This document shows, piece by piece, positions 7,484-16,293 of a stretch of 64,000 nucleotides of DNA; position 1 is the stretch's first letter, and each line of letters opens with the position of its first letter. The translations under genes and the position numbers were made by a program. The DNA comes from Candidatus Poribacteria bacterium (lineage in GTDB: Bacteria > Poribacteria > WGA-4E > WGA-3G): assembly GCA_012267415.1 (NCBI GenBank), contig JAAXGN010000122.1, positions 81,041 through 145,040 on the forward strand, given 5' to 3'. The notes beneath the pieces are model-generated. The model saw only the letters and a program-made list of their open reading frames with translations, did no database searches and had not been told where the DNA came from.

Positions 7484-10400
7484 ATGTTGTCTGCAATTAG
7501 AAACTATTTTTCACGTCCGCTCCTGCCCTTTTACGCAGACATAATCCATATTGCATCTATAAAACGTTTACATCTGAAAAAGCTTCAGACCAAGTACTTA
7601 ATCAGTATTCTACTGTTTAATATTCTACTGTTTTTACAATATTCAGTTGCAGTTGAGGACGAAGCATCAATATTACACAATAATGACACATCCGAAATCC
7701 AAACTCACACAAACACACCTTCTTTTACATCAAGTACTTTCAGTTATGCCGACGTATATACATTGGTGCTAAACTTGAATATAGCAGGCAACATCAAGAT
7801 TGTTGCGATTGATAGTCAGGAAGAAAAGAAAGATACAATTAGTGTTTCACTTGAGAAGCTTGTCATAGATGAAGATCCGTCTGTGACTGATTCCTATCTT
7901 CAGAATATTACCATATCGGGTATCAAAGAAGATGGGGTACTTAAAATAAACGCACAACTTCCAGCAGATTCTGCAACGTCATCACTCAAAAACGCCTCTG
8001 AATCTAAAATAGAGACGCCCCTCCAATTAAACTATGCCATAAAAACACCTCCCGATATTTCTATTCAATTAAACGTAAATAAAGGCAACGTGTTCGTTCA
8101 TCATGTTCGGGGGAAAATAGAAATACATGCTGAGACAGGAGACATACATTTAGATGAAACATCTGGCAACTACCAGATAGAAACACAGAAGGGTCGTATT
8201 CACGGTAAAATCCTATTTACGCCTGGAGAAAACAGAATAAAGACGAATGACGGTTCAATAAATCTAACTGTACTGGATGAACTGGCAGCACAGGCTGACC
8301 TAACAGCAAAAGATGGAGTGATACAACTTCATTTACCAGAAAACTATTCTGCGGATTTAGAATTAGACAGCGAAAAACAACACTATACCGTAAATGTTCC
8401 ATCCGAAATTGCAGACAACAAAGGAACTATCAACGAAGGTGGACCGTTGTTAAGATTAACGGCTACAGATACAATATCAATACTGCGGAATCCATGGTCT
8501 AAGAATGGGAATGCAGATACTGAAAAGACGTTGCCGCAGGAAGCAACAAAGAACCGTTCTGAAATTACCATACCATCCACAGAAATCCCACCATCAATAG
8601 ATGGCAATCTTACAGAAAAGGCGTGGTTCAATGCTGAAAAACTCTCAACTTTCAGAAACCCACAAGGGAGTGATGTTGCTGAAAACTTAACCGACGTCCA
8701 TCTGATGTGGGATGCCGATCATCTATATATCGGCGGAAGGATTTACCTCAATACCTATAAGATTCCAAGGGTGTCGCAGACACAACAGGATTCACCTATC
8801 TGGGTAGATGATTGTATTGAAATCCTAATTGATATGAATCCAGAAACAGAAGCCTACGCACACTTGGTTCTGAACCCGATCGGTGGCTTATTCGACCAGA
8901 GAGTTAGAGAAGAAGGATATCCGAACTTCAGATTCGCTCCAAACGATGTTAAACACCTGCAGATAGATGACTCTACAGACAAATTTAAAAGTGACAGTAC
9001 CTGGGATTCTAATGCCAGAATCGCTACGAAAATTTACGCGACATATTGGAGTTTTGAAATTGCATATCCGTTGAATGATGGTGAGAGTAACACAAAGAAC
9101 CAATGTCTCTTAAATGTGCATCGCAAGGCGATCGGTTCCTCCGGTAGGTCAAAGGATTTCAATAAGACATTAATCCGAGAATTCAGTTACTGGATTCCTA
9201 TGTATGATGATGAATTTCCCTGGTGGCCACACTGGAAAGAAGGGATGGGATTATTGAAGTTAGTCAAGGGACAGACAACGGTTTCTGGGAGCTTGGATGT
9301 TACGGCCCACTATGAAGTTAAAGATATTGAAATAATTGATAATTTAAAAATCCCGAGCAGTGAAATGAAGAAGTTTTCACCCTTTTCGCCAGGGGATAGT
9401 ATTACAAACGAACAACTCGCTTGGATGCTTACCGAATTGGAATACTATGACGAATTTAAGGATGCTCAGATTGAGATATTAGTATCTGATTCTGAGAGTC
9501 CTGAATCATCAAATAAACACGTGTCAGACGTCACACACGAAAAGGTAGACCAAGCAATTACTGATGAAAAACATGACACCATCCCCTTGAAGGCAACTTT
9601 ACAAATAAAGGTTACTGAGAATCCACTAGACTATGCTGCACGAATACTTATCAGAGAGAACAAAAGTTTTCCATCACTATTTATACGAGAATGGTTTGAC
9701 TTGACAGTTGGATACATCGCTGAAGCAGAAATTAAACTGAAACAGCAAATGATTGCCGACTTTTATGTCAATCGGGGATACCTGTTCGCAGAAGTTAACT
9801 ATGAATTTGCAGATGATATATTACAGATAAATGTCAACGAAGGGTACTTAGACGAGATACGTTTTACTGGTAATCGTCGCATTCCTGAGAGTGAACTTAA
9901 CCTGGCAATTGGAATAAACAAAGAGAGTGTGTTCTATGAAACACTTGCAGAAACAAGCATAAATAAGATGGCAGATAAACTCAGTAAAGATAATGAGCAT
10001 TTCAAGTCAATACTCGACTGGAACGTACAACGTGAAGGTGGAAGAAACATCTTGCTGATTGAAATTGAAGAGCAACCGAGTTTCAAACCAGGTTGGTATC
10101 CGATTGTTGGTTTCAATAGAATTCATGGATTTGTCCTTGGTGCTGGAGGTAATCTATCAACCGACTTTACTGGAGATGAACAGGTATTCGGGACGTTGAG
10201 TGGTGGCTTTGCAAGTAGAATACTCAACTATTCTTTTGGTATTGAGAAGAATTTCTTCAATAGGAACCCGTTAGCCATAGGGCTCGGTTTCTTTAAGTTG
10301 TCTGATATTAGTAATAACGCTTTTCGTGATTTTCCTGTAGAACCAAATCTTACTGCTGCAGCTTACGGTATCGATTCAGCAGATTATTATCAGCGCGATG

Positions 10401-11224
10401 GTCAACAGTATTGGATGGCGCAGTCGATAGGAAATTTCTCCATGCTTAGATTGGAAATAACAATGGAGAATCATAGCAATCTGTCCAAATCGACCGATTG
10501 GAGTTATTATGAACGCAAACGGATAAAACGTGGGAATGCCAGAATTGATAAAGGAAGAATGAACACCATAGCAATCGGTTATACAATTGATACGCGGGAT
10601 GAAAAATCAAAAGTGAGACGTCCACAGTTTTTGGGAAGTAATCTGATCCCTTGGCCGAATGACAGGACAAAACGTGGATGGCGAGGGAATATCGGTATAG
10701 ATATTGCTGGAAAATTCATTGGGGGTGACTTTAAGTACAACTTATATAGATTTGACTTGGTGAGATACACACCTATTTACAGACAACATCATTTCAATAT
10801 CCGACTTTCAGGACATGTTGCAGATGCACCTTTACCGAGTCAACGTCTATTATATCTTGGGGGTGCAGCAACGTTACGGGGTTATGATTTTAATTCTTTT
10901 GCTGGTGATAAACGCTTACTTGTCAATGTTGAATACCGGTTCCAGGTCGAAACAAAAGTCAACACTAATCCAGAAGTAATACTTGGTACTGCGCTATATA
11001 CATTTATGGATACTGGACAAGTATGGTGGCATGATGAAAATCCTATATCTGAATTTGCATTTAACGAATTGAAGACTTCAGCAGGTGTAGGTATCTCATT
11101 TTTTCTCAGTCCACCTGATGGTCTTCAACCATTAACGACTGCATTTGAATTTGCTGTACCAATAAACATTGATGAATCCCTTAGAACAGCGAAATTGATT
11201 TGGCGTTTAGAACGCATGTTCTGA
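7484..11224 (+). CDS. Chimeric outer-membrane protein: beta-helical adhesin-like domain, CBM9-like domain, POTRA, Omp85 barrel
   Basis: About 1246 residues. A long N-terminal region with a hydrophobic segment (about residues 36-57) would target export. Residues about 85-330 resemble DUF4097-type beta-helical repeats. Residues about 360-600 look like a family 9 carbohydrate-binding module (PPSIDGNLTEKAWFNAE, DVHLMWDADHLYIGGRIY). Residues about 605-865 carry POTRA-like segments (FTGNRRIPESELNLAIGI), and about 866-1246 a BamA/TamA-type barrel (LLYLGGAATLRGYDFNSFAG, final residue Phe as in barrel C-terminal signals). Known Omp85 proteins insert or secrete beta-barrel substrates; a CBM9 ahead of the POTRAs is unusual. 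The start at ATG 7484 follows AAGG. The gene is single and monocistronic as far as seen. Confidence 0.85.
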   Translation: MLSAIRNYFSRPLLPFYADIIHIASIKRLHLKKLQTKYLISILLFNILLFLQYSVAVEDEASILHNNDTSEIQTHTNTPSFTSSTFSYADVYTLVLNLNIAGNIKIVAIDSQEEKKDTISVSLEKLVIDEDPSVTDSYLQNITISGIKEDGVLKINAQLPADSATSSLKNASESKIETPLQLNYAIKTPPDISIQLNVNKGNVFVHHVRGKIEIHAETGDIHLDETSGNYQIETQKGRIHGKILFTPGENRIKTNDGSINLTVLDELAAQADLTAKDGVIQLHLPENYSADLELDSEKQHYTVNVPSEIADNKGTINEGGPLLRLTATDTISILRNPWSKNGNADTEKTLPQEATKNRSEITIPSTEIPPSIDGNLTEKAWFNAEKLSTFRNPQGSDVAENLTDVHLMWDADHLYIGGRIYLNTYKIPRVSQTQQDSPIWVDDCIEILIDMNPETEAYAHLVLNPIGGLFDQRVREEGYPNFRFAPNDVKHLQIDDSTDKFKSDSTWDSNARIATKIYATYWSFEIAYPLNDGESNTKNQCLLNVHRKAIGSSGRSKDFNKTLIREFSYWIPMYDDEFPWWPHWKEGMGLLKLVKGQTTVSGSLDVTAHYEVKDIEIIDNLKIPSSEMKKFSPFSPGDSITNEQLAWMLTELEYYDEFKDAQIEILVSDSESPESSNKHVSDVTHEKVDQAITDEKHDTIPLKATLQIKVTENPLDYAARILIRENKSFPSLFIREWFDLTVGYIAEAEIKLKQQMIADFYVNRGYLFAEVNYEFADDILQINVNEGYLDEIRFTGNRRIPESELNLAIGINKESVFYETLAETSINKMADKLSKDNEHFKSILDWNVQREGGRNILLIEIEEQPSFKPGWYPIVGFNRIHGFVLGAGGNLSTDFTGDEQVFGTLSGGFASRILNYSFGIEKNFFNRNPLAIGLGFFKLSDISNNAFRDFPVEPNLTAAAYGIDSADYYQRDGQQYWMAQSIGNFSMLRLEITMENHSNLSKSTDWSYYERKRIKRGNARIDKGRMNTIAIGYTIDTRDEKSKVRRPQFLGSNLIPWPNDRTKRGWRGNIGIDIAGKFIGGDFKYNLYRFDLVRYTPIYRQHHFNIRLSGHVADAPLPSQRLLYLGGAATLRGYDFNSFAGDKRLLVNVEYRFQVETKVNTNPEVILGTALYTFMDTGQVWWHDENPISEFAFNELKTSAGVGISFFLSPPDGLQPLTTAFEFAVPINIDESLRTAKLIWRLERMF

Positions 11225-11298
11225 TTTTGGTTCTCATAACCGTATCCCAAGATTCCCAATTGGTAATTTTTCAGATTGTTCATTATAGGCTGTGAACG

Positions 11299-11514
11299 GA
11301 TGGTGTTATATCTTTCGGGCGAGGAAAATTTGTCCCTACAGGATTCAATTCAATTATTCCGTTCATAAGAATTCTCCTGCTGATGTTTATCTTCTCGTAG
11401 GGGCGGGGTTTCCTCGCCCGTTTTTCATGTACTGTGGATTGGGAGATCAAAACCATGTATGGCGGTTTGAGAGACCCAATCATTCTATCTCGGGTTGGGA
11501 AACCCAACCCCTAC
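11299..11514. mobile_element. Internally deleted derivative of the RAYT-1 element, abutting cas5
   Basis: Positions 11299-11362 match the interior of RAYT-1 at about 15811-15875 (both read TACAGG, then TCAAT, then AATTATTCCGT). Position 11363 onwards jumps to the sequence around the RAYT-1 start codon (CATAAGAATTCTCCTG, compare 16121) and continues through a REP, a spacer and a GGGTTGGGAAACCCAACCCC hairpin matching 16136-16250. Roughly 245 bp of the transposase are missing. The element ends exactly where cas5 ends. The 11225-11298 stretch holds nothing recognisable. Confidence 0.75.
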
Positions 11515-12143
11515 GATGTCTTTTGTGCATGCAAATAGACACCCCAATTTTTATCGGTATCGTGCAGTACATCACCCTTATATTTTATTTTCTCTGTGAT
11601 GAGACAGAAAACCCGTGCGCCGCATCGTTTACGCGGGATTTCTGCAGTGAAATGGGTTGGTAAGACTTGCACCTGTCCATGAATTTGCGCGTCAGGAAAC
11701 GGGAATATCGTGTTCTGATAGGTGGTTTCAGATTTACGTTCTAACACCACTTCGTCAATAGATTTCACAGTTGCTAAATCTGAGGAACGTCCCAACAGCA
11801 AAGGGTAACGCGGACGTTCTAATGCGTCCTTTAACCACATCTCAGGAGTATAAAGATAGAGTTCTGGTTGTACAAGGAATTCACGTCTATTGATGTTTGA
11901 CTTTGCATCTAATTTTCCCCCAAACTCATACACCGTTTCTAAATCAATTGCCCTCCCTTTACTCTTAAAAACATACCCGATTGCTGCATCATGCGGTGTA
12001 ACCCAATCCCCTTTGGCAGCACTCAAAAGTCCGTAAATTGCTGACAGTGGTGGTAAGGGGAGGGTCGGTTGGAATCCACTAATAAATAACGGATTCCGAA
12101 ACGATGACACCCATCCCGTAATGTGAACGCGTAGTACCCTCAT
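11511..12143 (-). CDS. cas5: Type I-B CRISPR Cascade subunit Cas5
   Basis: This 210-aa protein shows the Cas5 N-terminal ferredoxin-like pattern (MRVLRVHITGWVSSFRNPLF, then LPLPPLSAIYGLLSAAKGDW) and the Cas5t/Cas5b-type core (RREFLVQPELYLYTP, YPLLLGRSSDLATVKSI). In Cascade it would bind the 5' handle of crRNA and contact Cas8. Its ATG overlaps the cas7 stop (ATGA), so the two are translationally coupled. The stop codon TAG is formed by the first bases of the adjacent RAYT-derived element, so the C-terminus (GVYLHAQKTS) was set by that insertion. The length is still near normal. No cas3, cas4, cas1 or cas2 follows, unlike complete I-B operons. Confidence 0.88.
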   Translation of the reverse strand: MRVLRVHITGWVSSFRNPLFISGFQPTLPLPPLSAIYGLLSAAKGDWVTPHDAAIGYVFKSKGRAIDLETVYEFGGKLDAKSNINRREFLVQPELYLYTPEMWLKDALERPRYPLLLGRSSDLATVKSIDEVVLERKSETTYQNTIFPFPDAQIHGQVQVLPTHFTAEIPRKRCGARVFCLITEKIKYKGDVLHDTDKNWGVYLHAQKTS

Positions 12144-13171
12144 GGTGTGTCTCCGATATGTGTTTCTAACTTTTCTGAAAGCTTGGAGATGACCACATTT
12201 GGAGAATCGTAAACAATTTCACACGGTAGGTCTGTGTTATCCGCAAAATTCGACAGATCTTCATCTAATTCATCCATGAATCCGCTTCGTCTCCCAATGT
12301 AAATTGCATCACACAATCGGTCTGCGTAGTCTTGAATAACTTGGTGCAGTGCGTCTAAAGATAACTCTCCTACTTCATTGCGTTCTACCATCAGATTCAT
12401 GAATGGATGGTTTCCACCATCAAGCACTGTGAGGATTATCAATTTTGGGGTGACATCCGTTAAGTGTGATGTTAACTTGGCTCCTCCACTGAGGATAGGT
12501 AGTGCCTCAAGTGTCTGTTGACAACGTCGGAGACGGATCTCTTTTGGGAGTACCCAGAGGGATTTTTCCTCTGCTTGTTTTCCGCCAGCATCCTGGATAG
12601 TCTGTACATAACTTTCAGCGATGTTCAGATAACCAGTTCTATTAACAGCAGATAATGAACCAACTGCACCGAGATCTAAAGAAAAGATACCTTGTAGTAC
12701 ACACGAATAAAATTGGTGTTCATAAGGCACAGGGTCACCTTCTTGTCGTGCCATCACACCGAAGTCGTTTGTAGGAATTTGGGGTTCAATAGAAATCAGC
12801 GGTGAACACTTCAGTGGGGACAACCGAGTTACAGTCAAATTCACTCTTTTTTTGCCTTGTAATTCACTTTGAGCACGCATGTAACCAAAGACATCGTCAT
12901 CATCGTAATTAACTGGGTCTGCAGCAGTGAAAGCGATTTTTTTCTCTCGTTCTATAGGTGAGTTTTTCCATTCGTCAAATTCCTGTTCCAGGGTTGTGCG
13001 CCACCAGTTTCGCCATGCTTGTCCAGAAACGTAAGGGTATGTGTTCCGTCCCTTTCTTAATGTTTTGACCTTTACAATATTTTCAGTTCTTTCAGATGTG
13101 TCCTCGCCTGCGTTGTTAAGGGCGGAATATGGTGCATCTATTAAGGTTAGTCCGATAAGGTGTTTAGGCAT
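12140..13171 (-). CDS. cas7: Type I-B CRISPR Cascade backbone protein Cas7 (Cst2/DevR family)
   Basis: The 343-aa protein has the Cst2/DevR layout: a family opening (LIGLTLIDAPYSALNNAGED), the segment TYPYVSGQAWRNWWRTTLE, and a later DLGAVGSLSAVNRTGYLN core. Cas7 forms the helical backbone along the crRNA. It lies 17 bp after cas8b1 and overlaps cas5 by 4 bp, making a three-gene effector operon. No frameshift or truncation is seen. Subtype I-B is inferred from the Cst1/Cst2/Cas5 combination. Whether it is functional depends on a Cas3 and an array elsewhere, as neither is in the window. Confidence 0.9.
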   Translation of the reverse strand: MPKHLIGLTLIDAPYSALNNAGEDTSERTENIVKVKTLRKGRNTYPYVSGQAWRNWWRTTLEQEFDEWKNSPIEREKKIAFTAADPVNYDDDDVFGYMRAQSELQGKKRVNLTVTRLSPLKCSPLISIEPQIPTNDFGVMARQEGDPVPYEHQFYSCVLQGIFSLDLGAVGSLSAVNRTGYLNIAESYVQTIQDAGGKQAEEKSLWVLPKEIRLRRCQQTLEALPILSGGAKLTSHLTDVTPKLIILTVLDGGNHPFMNLMVERNEVGELSLDALHQVIQDYADRLCDAIYIGRRSGFMDELDEDLSNFADNTDLPCEIVYDSPNVVISKLSEKLETHIGDTP

Positions 13172-13188
13172 GATGAGTCCTCCTCAAA

Positions 13189-14568
13189 TTATTCATTAAC
13201 AGATTCATTATCTGTATCTGACGTATCATCGTCATCAGAATCAACATAACCTTGGTCCTGTAACCAGTTGTGTAGTCGTTCATAAACACGAAAAAGCAGT
13301 AAATCACGGGTCTCTTTAAATGGTGTTGCTGTAAAATCTTGGCTTTCTGGAAAGAGATATTCCACATAATCATCTAATGAAAAAAGAGGGTTTTGTTTCC
13401 CTTGTCTTATTCTATCACGGATAATGTATAGCAATACAGTTCGGCATGCCTCATAACTATTTGCACCTTCTAAACGAGTTAGCCGTCTAACGCTTCCAGA
13501 TTCCTGTATGCATTCCGCTATAAGATCACCGACCTGTTTAATTTTTTCAAGTCGTGTTTGTTCCATAGTTCTAACCTCCTTTAGGTAGAGAGCTAACAAT
13601 TCCCAATTTGCTCGCGTCTTTCTGTGTCGTCTATCTATAAAGTATACAAGAATTGAGATGTCCTGCAATAAGTTTTCATATACACGGTTTATACGATTTT
13701 TGTAGTCATCCTCAGTTTCAACTTTATCCCAGTTGATTCTTCCATAACCCGTTTGCACAATGTCCTGCCATGCCTTATCAAACGGACTTTGATAGGCATG
13801 ACGTAAAAACTTAAATACTGCTGCGGGCATGTAGAACATTTCAAGTTCCGGACCTTGGTTGTAATTTGTCCAGCAGTAGATCTGCATGGAAATATCTTCA
13901 TCTGTTCGCATTTCCTGATACTGCAACATTTGACGAGTCATATAGAATATGCCGTTACGTGGATTCTTATAGCCAGGATTGAAACAACCGGTTATGTCTT
14001 GTTGCAGTTGTTGATTACGAATGTCTGTAATACATATCCGTGCCCAACTCCGCAGTGCTTTCGCAGAATTAGAGTGCAGTGTAAGGAACTTTCCAGCAGT
14101 AGCCAAGAATACCAATGGAGAGAGTTGAATAGCTAACGTGCATGCAGTGCAATATTCCGCTCCATCAGCGAAGGCAGGAAAGAAGTTTCGCAAAGTACCG
14201 GAACCAGTTAAAGGCACATGTGTTTTTGACAGATAGGTGTTAGCATCTCGTCTGCCACATCCCATACAATTTCCTGCATCGTTTAATTCACTTATCGTAT
14301 CCATATATTCTTTTAACTCTACCTTAAGCAGTTCCACACGATCCCGTTTGCTAAATGCAGGATTGGTCAATACACTATTTGGAAAAATACTGTGTAAATT
14401 TGCCCAACCGGCTTTTGTTTGTATCATCGGTGCAATATCGTTGATAACCAGTTCAAGGTCATCAGTCGTTATCTGTTCAGGTTGTACATTTTGTCCTAAC
14501 CATTCACAGATACCAGTAACGCCCGCATCAACAAACGGATTACCCATCAATTTCTCATAAATTGGCAT
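13189..14568 (-). CDS. cas8b1: Type I-B CRISPR Cascade large subunit Cas8b1 (Cst1, CXXC-CXXC family)
   Basis: The 459-aa protein carries the two zinc-binding pairs that name the Cst1 family: CMGC (in GNCMGCGRRDAN) and CTAC (in AEYCTACTLAIQ), about residues 105 and 148. The opening segment (MGNPFVDAGVTGICEWLG) is typical of Cst1. It is the large Cascade subunit expected to recognise PAM and start R-loop formation. It is first in the operon, with cas7 17 bp downstream. The C-terminal end is very acidic (DSDDDDTSDTDNESVNE). The 178-bp upstream gap is AT-rich and must hold the promoter; I cannot assign boxes firmly. Confidence 0.88.
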   Translation of the reverse strand: MPIYEKLMGNPFVDAGVTGICEWLGQNVQPEQITTDDLELVINDIAPMIQTKAGWANLHSIFPNSVLTNPAFSKRDRVELLKVELKEYMDTISELNDAGNCMGCGRRDANTYLSKTHVPLTGSGTLRNFFPAFADGAEYCTACTLAIQLSPLVFLATAGKFLTLHSNSAKALRSWARICITDIRNQQLQQDITGCFNPGYKNPRNGIFYMTRQMLQYQEMRTDEDISMQIYCWTNYNQGPELEMFYMPAAVFKFLRHAYQSPFDKAWQDIVQTGYGRINWDKVETEDDYKNRINRVYENLLQDISILVYFIDRRHRKTRANWELLALYLKEVRTMEQTRLEKIKQVGDLIAECIQESGSVRRLTRLEGANSYEACRTVLLYIIRDRIRQGKQNPLFSLDDYVEYLFPESQDFTATPFKETRDLLLFRVYERLHNWLQDQGYVDSDDDDTSDTDNESVNE

Positions 14569-14746
14569 TGCAAACTCTCCTCTCTATTGTATTATTTCTG
14601 ACTTTTAAGCATAACATGGGAATTTAGTATAATTATACTACTAAATGGGAAATATTACATACTTATTTTGTATATAAATTCAGACTTCAGTAGATGGGTA
14701 GTAGGGTGAAAGGGTAGAAGAGGGAAAGATGGATGCTCCGTAAGTT

Positions 14747-15328
14747 CTAAGAAATTTGAGGGTCATCCATATCCTTAAGCATTATCATCTGTAAGTCGTG
14801 AATGATCGTTGTTAACTTATTAATGTCATTGGTCTGGTTTTTGATCGCCAAGGTATTAAATTCTATTTTTTGAGCATTTGCTTCTACTGTTGTACGTAGT
14901 TTGTCTATCTCAATAAAAAACCGATCAAAACCGTTGTCAAATTTCTCGTTTAGAATGCTAAACTGAGAGTTACGAGTTTCAGACTCAATGTCGAGTTTGG
15001 AATTCAGGTTTTGTATTTCATTCATGAGACGCGTATAGTCGTTTTTTGTTGCTTCTGAGACGTTGTCAATTTTTGAATCCAAAATGGCGAATTTCGTATC
15101 CATATTAGCGAATTTCGTATCCATATTAGCGAATTTCGTATCCATATTGGCGATTGTTGAATTCATAATGACGAATTTTGAATTCAAATTGGCCATCTCG
15201 TTTATGAGACGCGTATATTCATTCGCTTGCGCATCTGATTGTCTTTTGCTGTTATACCAATAAGAAATGAGAAAAATTATGGCAGCCGCTACAATTGAAC
15301 CACCTGAACCTATCAACAAATTCCACAT
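14747..15328 (-). CDS. Single-pass membrane coiled-coil protein of unknown function
   Basis: The 193-aa protein has an N-terminal helix (GSGGSIVAAAIIFLISYWY, about residues 7-26) and then an almost unbroken coiled coil with seven-residue periodicity. Three identical heptads (FANMDTK) come from 21-bp tandem repeats at 15087-15149. The C-terminal region (about 150-190) is also helical, ending KDMDDPQIS. No enzymatic motif is visible. It sits 178 bp upstream of cas8b1 on the same strand, with a REP cluster before its start, so it might share transcription with the cas genes; a functional link is speculation. Related membrane coiled-coil proteins of many kinds exist, so the family stays open. Confidence 0.7.
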   Translation of the reverse strand: MWNLLIGSGGSIVAAAIIFLISYWYNSKRQSDAQANEYTRLINEMANLNSKFVIMNSTIANMDTKFANMDTKFANMDTKFAILDSKIDNVSEATKNDYTRLMNEIQNLNSKLDIESETRNSQFSILNEKFDNGFDRFFIEIDKLRTTVEANAQKIEFNTLAIKNQTNDINKLTTIIHDLQMIMLKDMDDPQIS

Positions 15329-15369
15329 CGTATTGACTCCATATAGCCTTCGCTATAGACTTCATCTCC

Positions 15370-15554
15370 GTAGGGGCGGGGTTTCCCCGCCCGTTGTCCC
15401 GTAGTTGAACGTTATATATTCTCGTAGGGGATGGATTTCCCATCCCGTTATTCCTTATGTGAACGTTGTATATCTCCGTAGGGGATGGGTTTCCCATCCC
15501 GTTATCCCGTATTTAATTGTGTGTCTTTCGGTCGGGGAAACCCCGCCCCTACGA
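15370..15554. repeat. Cluster of four family-1 REP hairpins
   Basis: Hairpins at about 15372 (GGGGCGGGGTTTCCCCGCCC), 15426 (GGGGATGGATTTCCCATCCC), 15480 (GGGGATGGGTTTCCCATCCC) and 15533 (inverted orientation). The first three are spaced about 51-55 bp apart with a partly conserved spacer (GTTGAACGTTATATATTCT, GTGAACGTTGTATATCT). Stem changes are mostly paired on both arms. The cluster lies at the 3' side of RAYT-1. Confidence 0.85.
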
Positions 15555-15565
15555 TTGGGTGTAAA

Positions 15566-16123
15566 TCACCGGATATTGTCAGGATGGAATTTGTCTAACT
15601 CCCATTTCATCGGATTATTCTGTATATATTGACGAAGACGTTGTAAATCATTATCGTCACGTATGATATGATCGTGATAGTTTCTTTGCCAGATACGGGT
15701 CCCCGGTGTATTGTGCTTTTGGTTTATATGTTTGGTAGATTGGTATTTGAAATATGCGACGATTTTTCCCAGCGAAGGTGGATCTTTCGGGCGAGGAGAC
15801 CTCGCCCCTACGGATGGTGATGTGTTATTCGGGCGAGGAGACCTCGCCCCTACAGGTTTCAATGTAATTATTCCGTGCAGGTGGTTTGGCATGATGACAT
15901 AATCATCTGTTTTAACAGAAGAATAATGTTGTTGAATTTTGTTCCACCATTCAATGGCAATTCTACCTAATTCATTCAATTGCATTTTTCCATCTATTAT
16001 CGGTCCATATATGCATTGATGATGTTGAACGCAGATGGTCACGAAATATGAACCAAGTTGACTGTAATTATATCCTCGTAAGCGTGTGTTACGACGTTGA
16101 GGAAGATCAGGTTTCTGTTTCAT
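15566..16123 (-). CDS. REP-associated tyrosine transposase RAYT-1 (Y1_Tnp)
   Basis: The 185-aa protein has the RAYT signatures: NTRLRGYNYSQLGSYFVTIC at the start, the HUH motif in VIMPNHLHGIITL (about residue 79), a helix with FKYQSTKHIN, IWQRNYHDHIIRD, and the closing YIQNNPMKWELD. Such single-strand transposases act on REP hairpins. Between the HUH strand and the FKYQ helix the gene encodes VGARSPRP twice. Those stretches are family-1 REP DNA (about 15787-15811 and 15830-15855) sitting in frame, so the enzyme carries copies of its presumed target. The gene is flanked on both sides by the same REP family. SD-like AGGAG precedes ATG 16123. Confidence 0.9.
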   Translation of the reverse strand: MKQKPDLPQRRNTRLRGYNYSQLGSYFVTICVQHHQCIYGPIIDGKMQLNELGRIAIEWWNKIQQHYSSVKTDDYVIMPNHLHGIITLKPVGARSPRPNNTSPSVGARSPRPKDPPSLGKIVAYFKYQSTKHINQKHNTPGTRIWQRNYHDHIIRDDNDLQRLRQYIQNNPMKWELDKFHPDNIR

Positions 16124-16135
16124 AAGAATTCTCCT

Positions 16136-16250
16136 GTTGATGTTTTATCTTTTCGTAGGGGCGGGGTTTCCCCGCCCGTTATTCCTGTACTGACGGATTG
16201 GGAGACCCAACGATTGTATATCGGGTTGGGAGACCCAACCCCTACGAGGC
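16136..16250. repeat. Family-1 REP hairpins on the 5' side of RAYT-1
   Basis: Contains GGGGCGGGGTTTCCCCGCCC at about 16158 and two further hairpins (TTGGGAGACCCAA at about 16198, GGGTTGGGAGACCCAACCCC at about 16224). The same order recurs at 11390-11514 beside cas5. Confidence 0.85.
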
Positions 16251-16293
16251 GTTTTTTGAAGCGTTGGGAAACCTGCCATCGACTCAGTTTCGC

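Noticed and set aside
15087..15149. Short CRISPR-like tandem repeat
   Set aside because: The three 21-bp units have no spacers and encode heptads (FANMDTK) of a coiled-coil protein.
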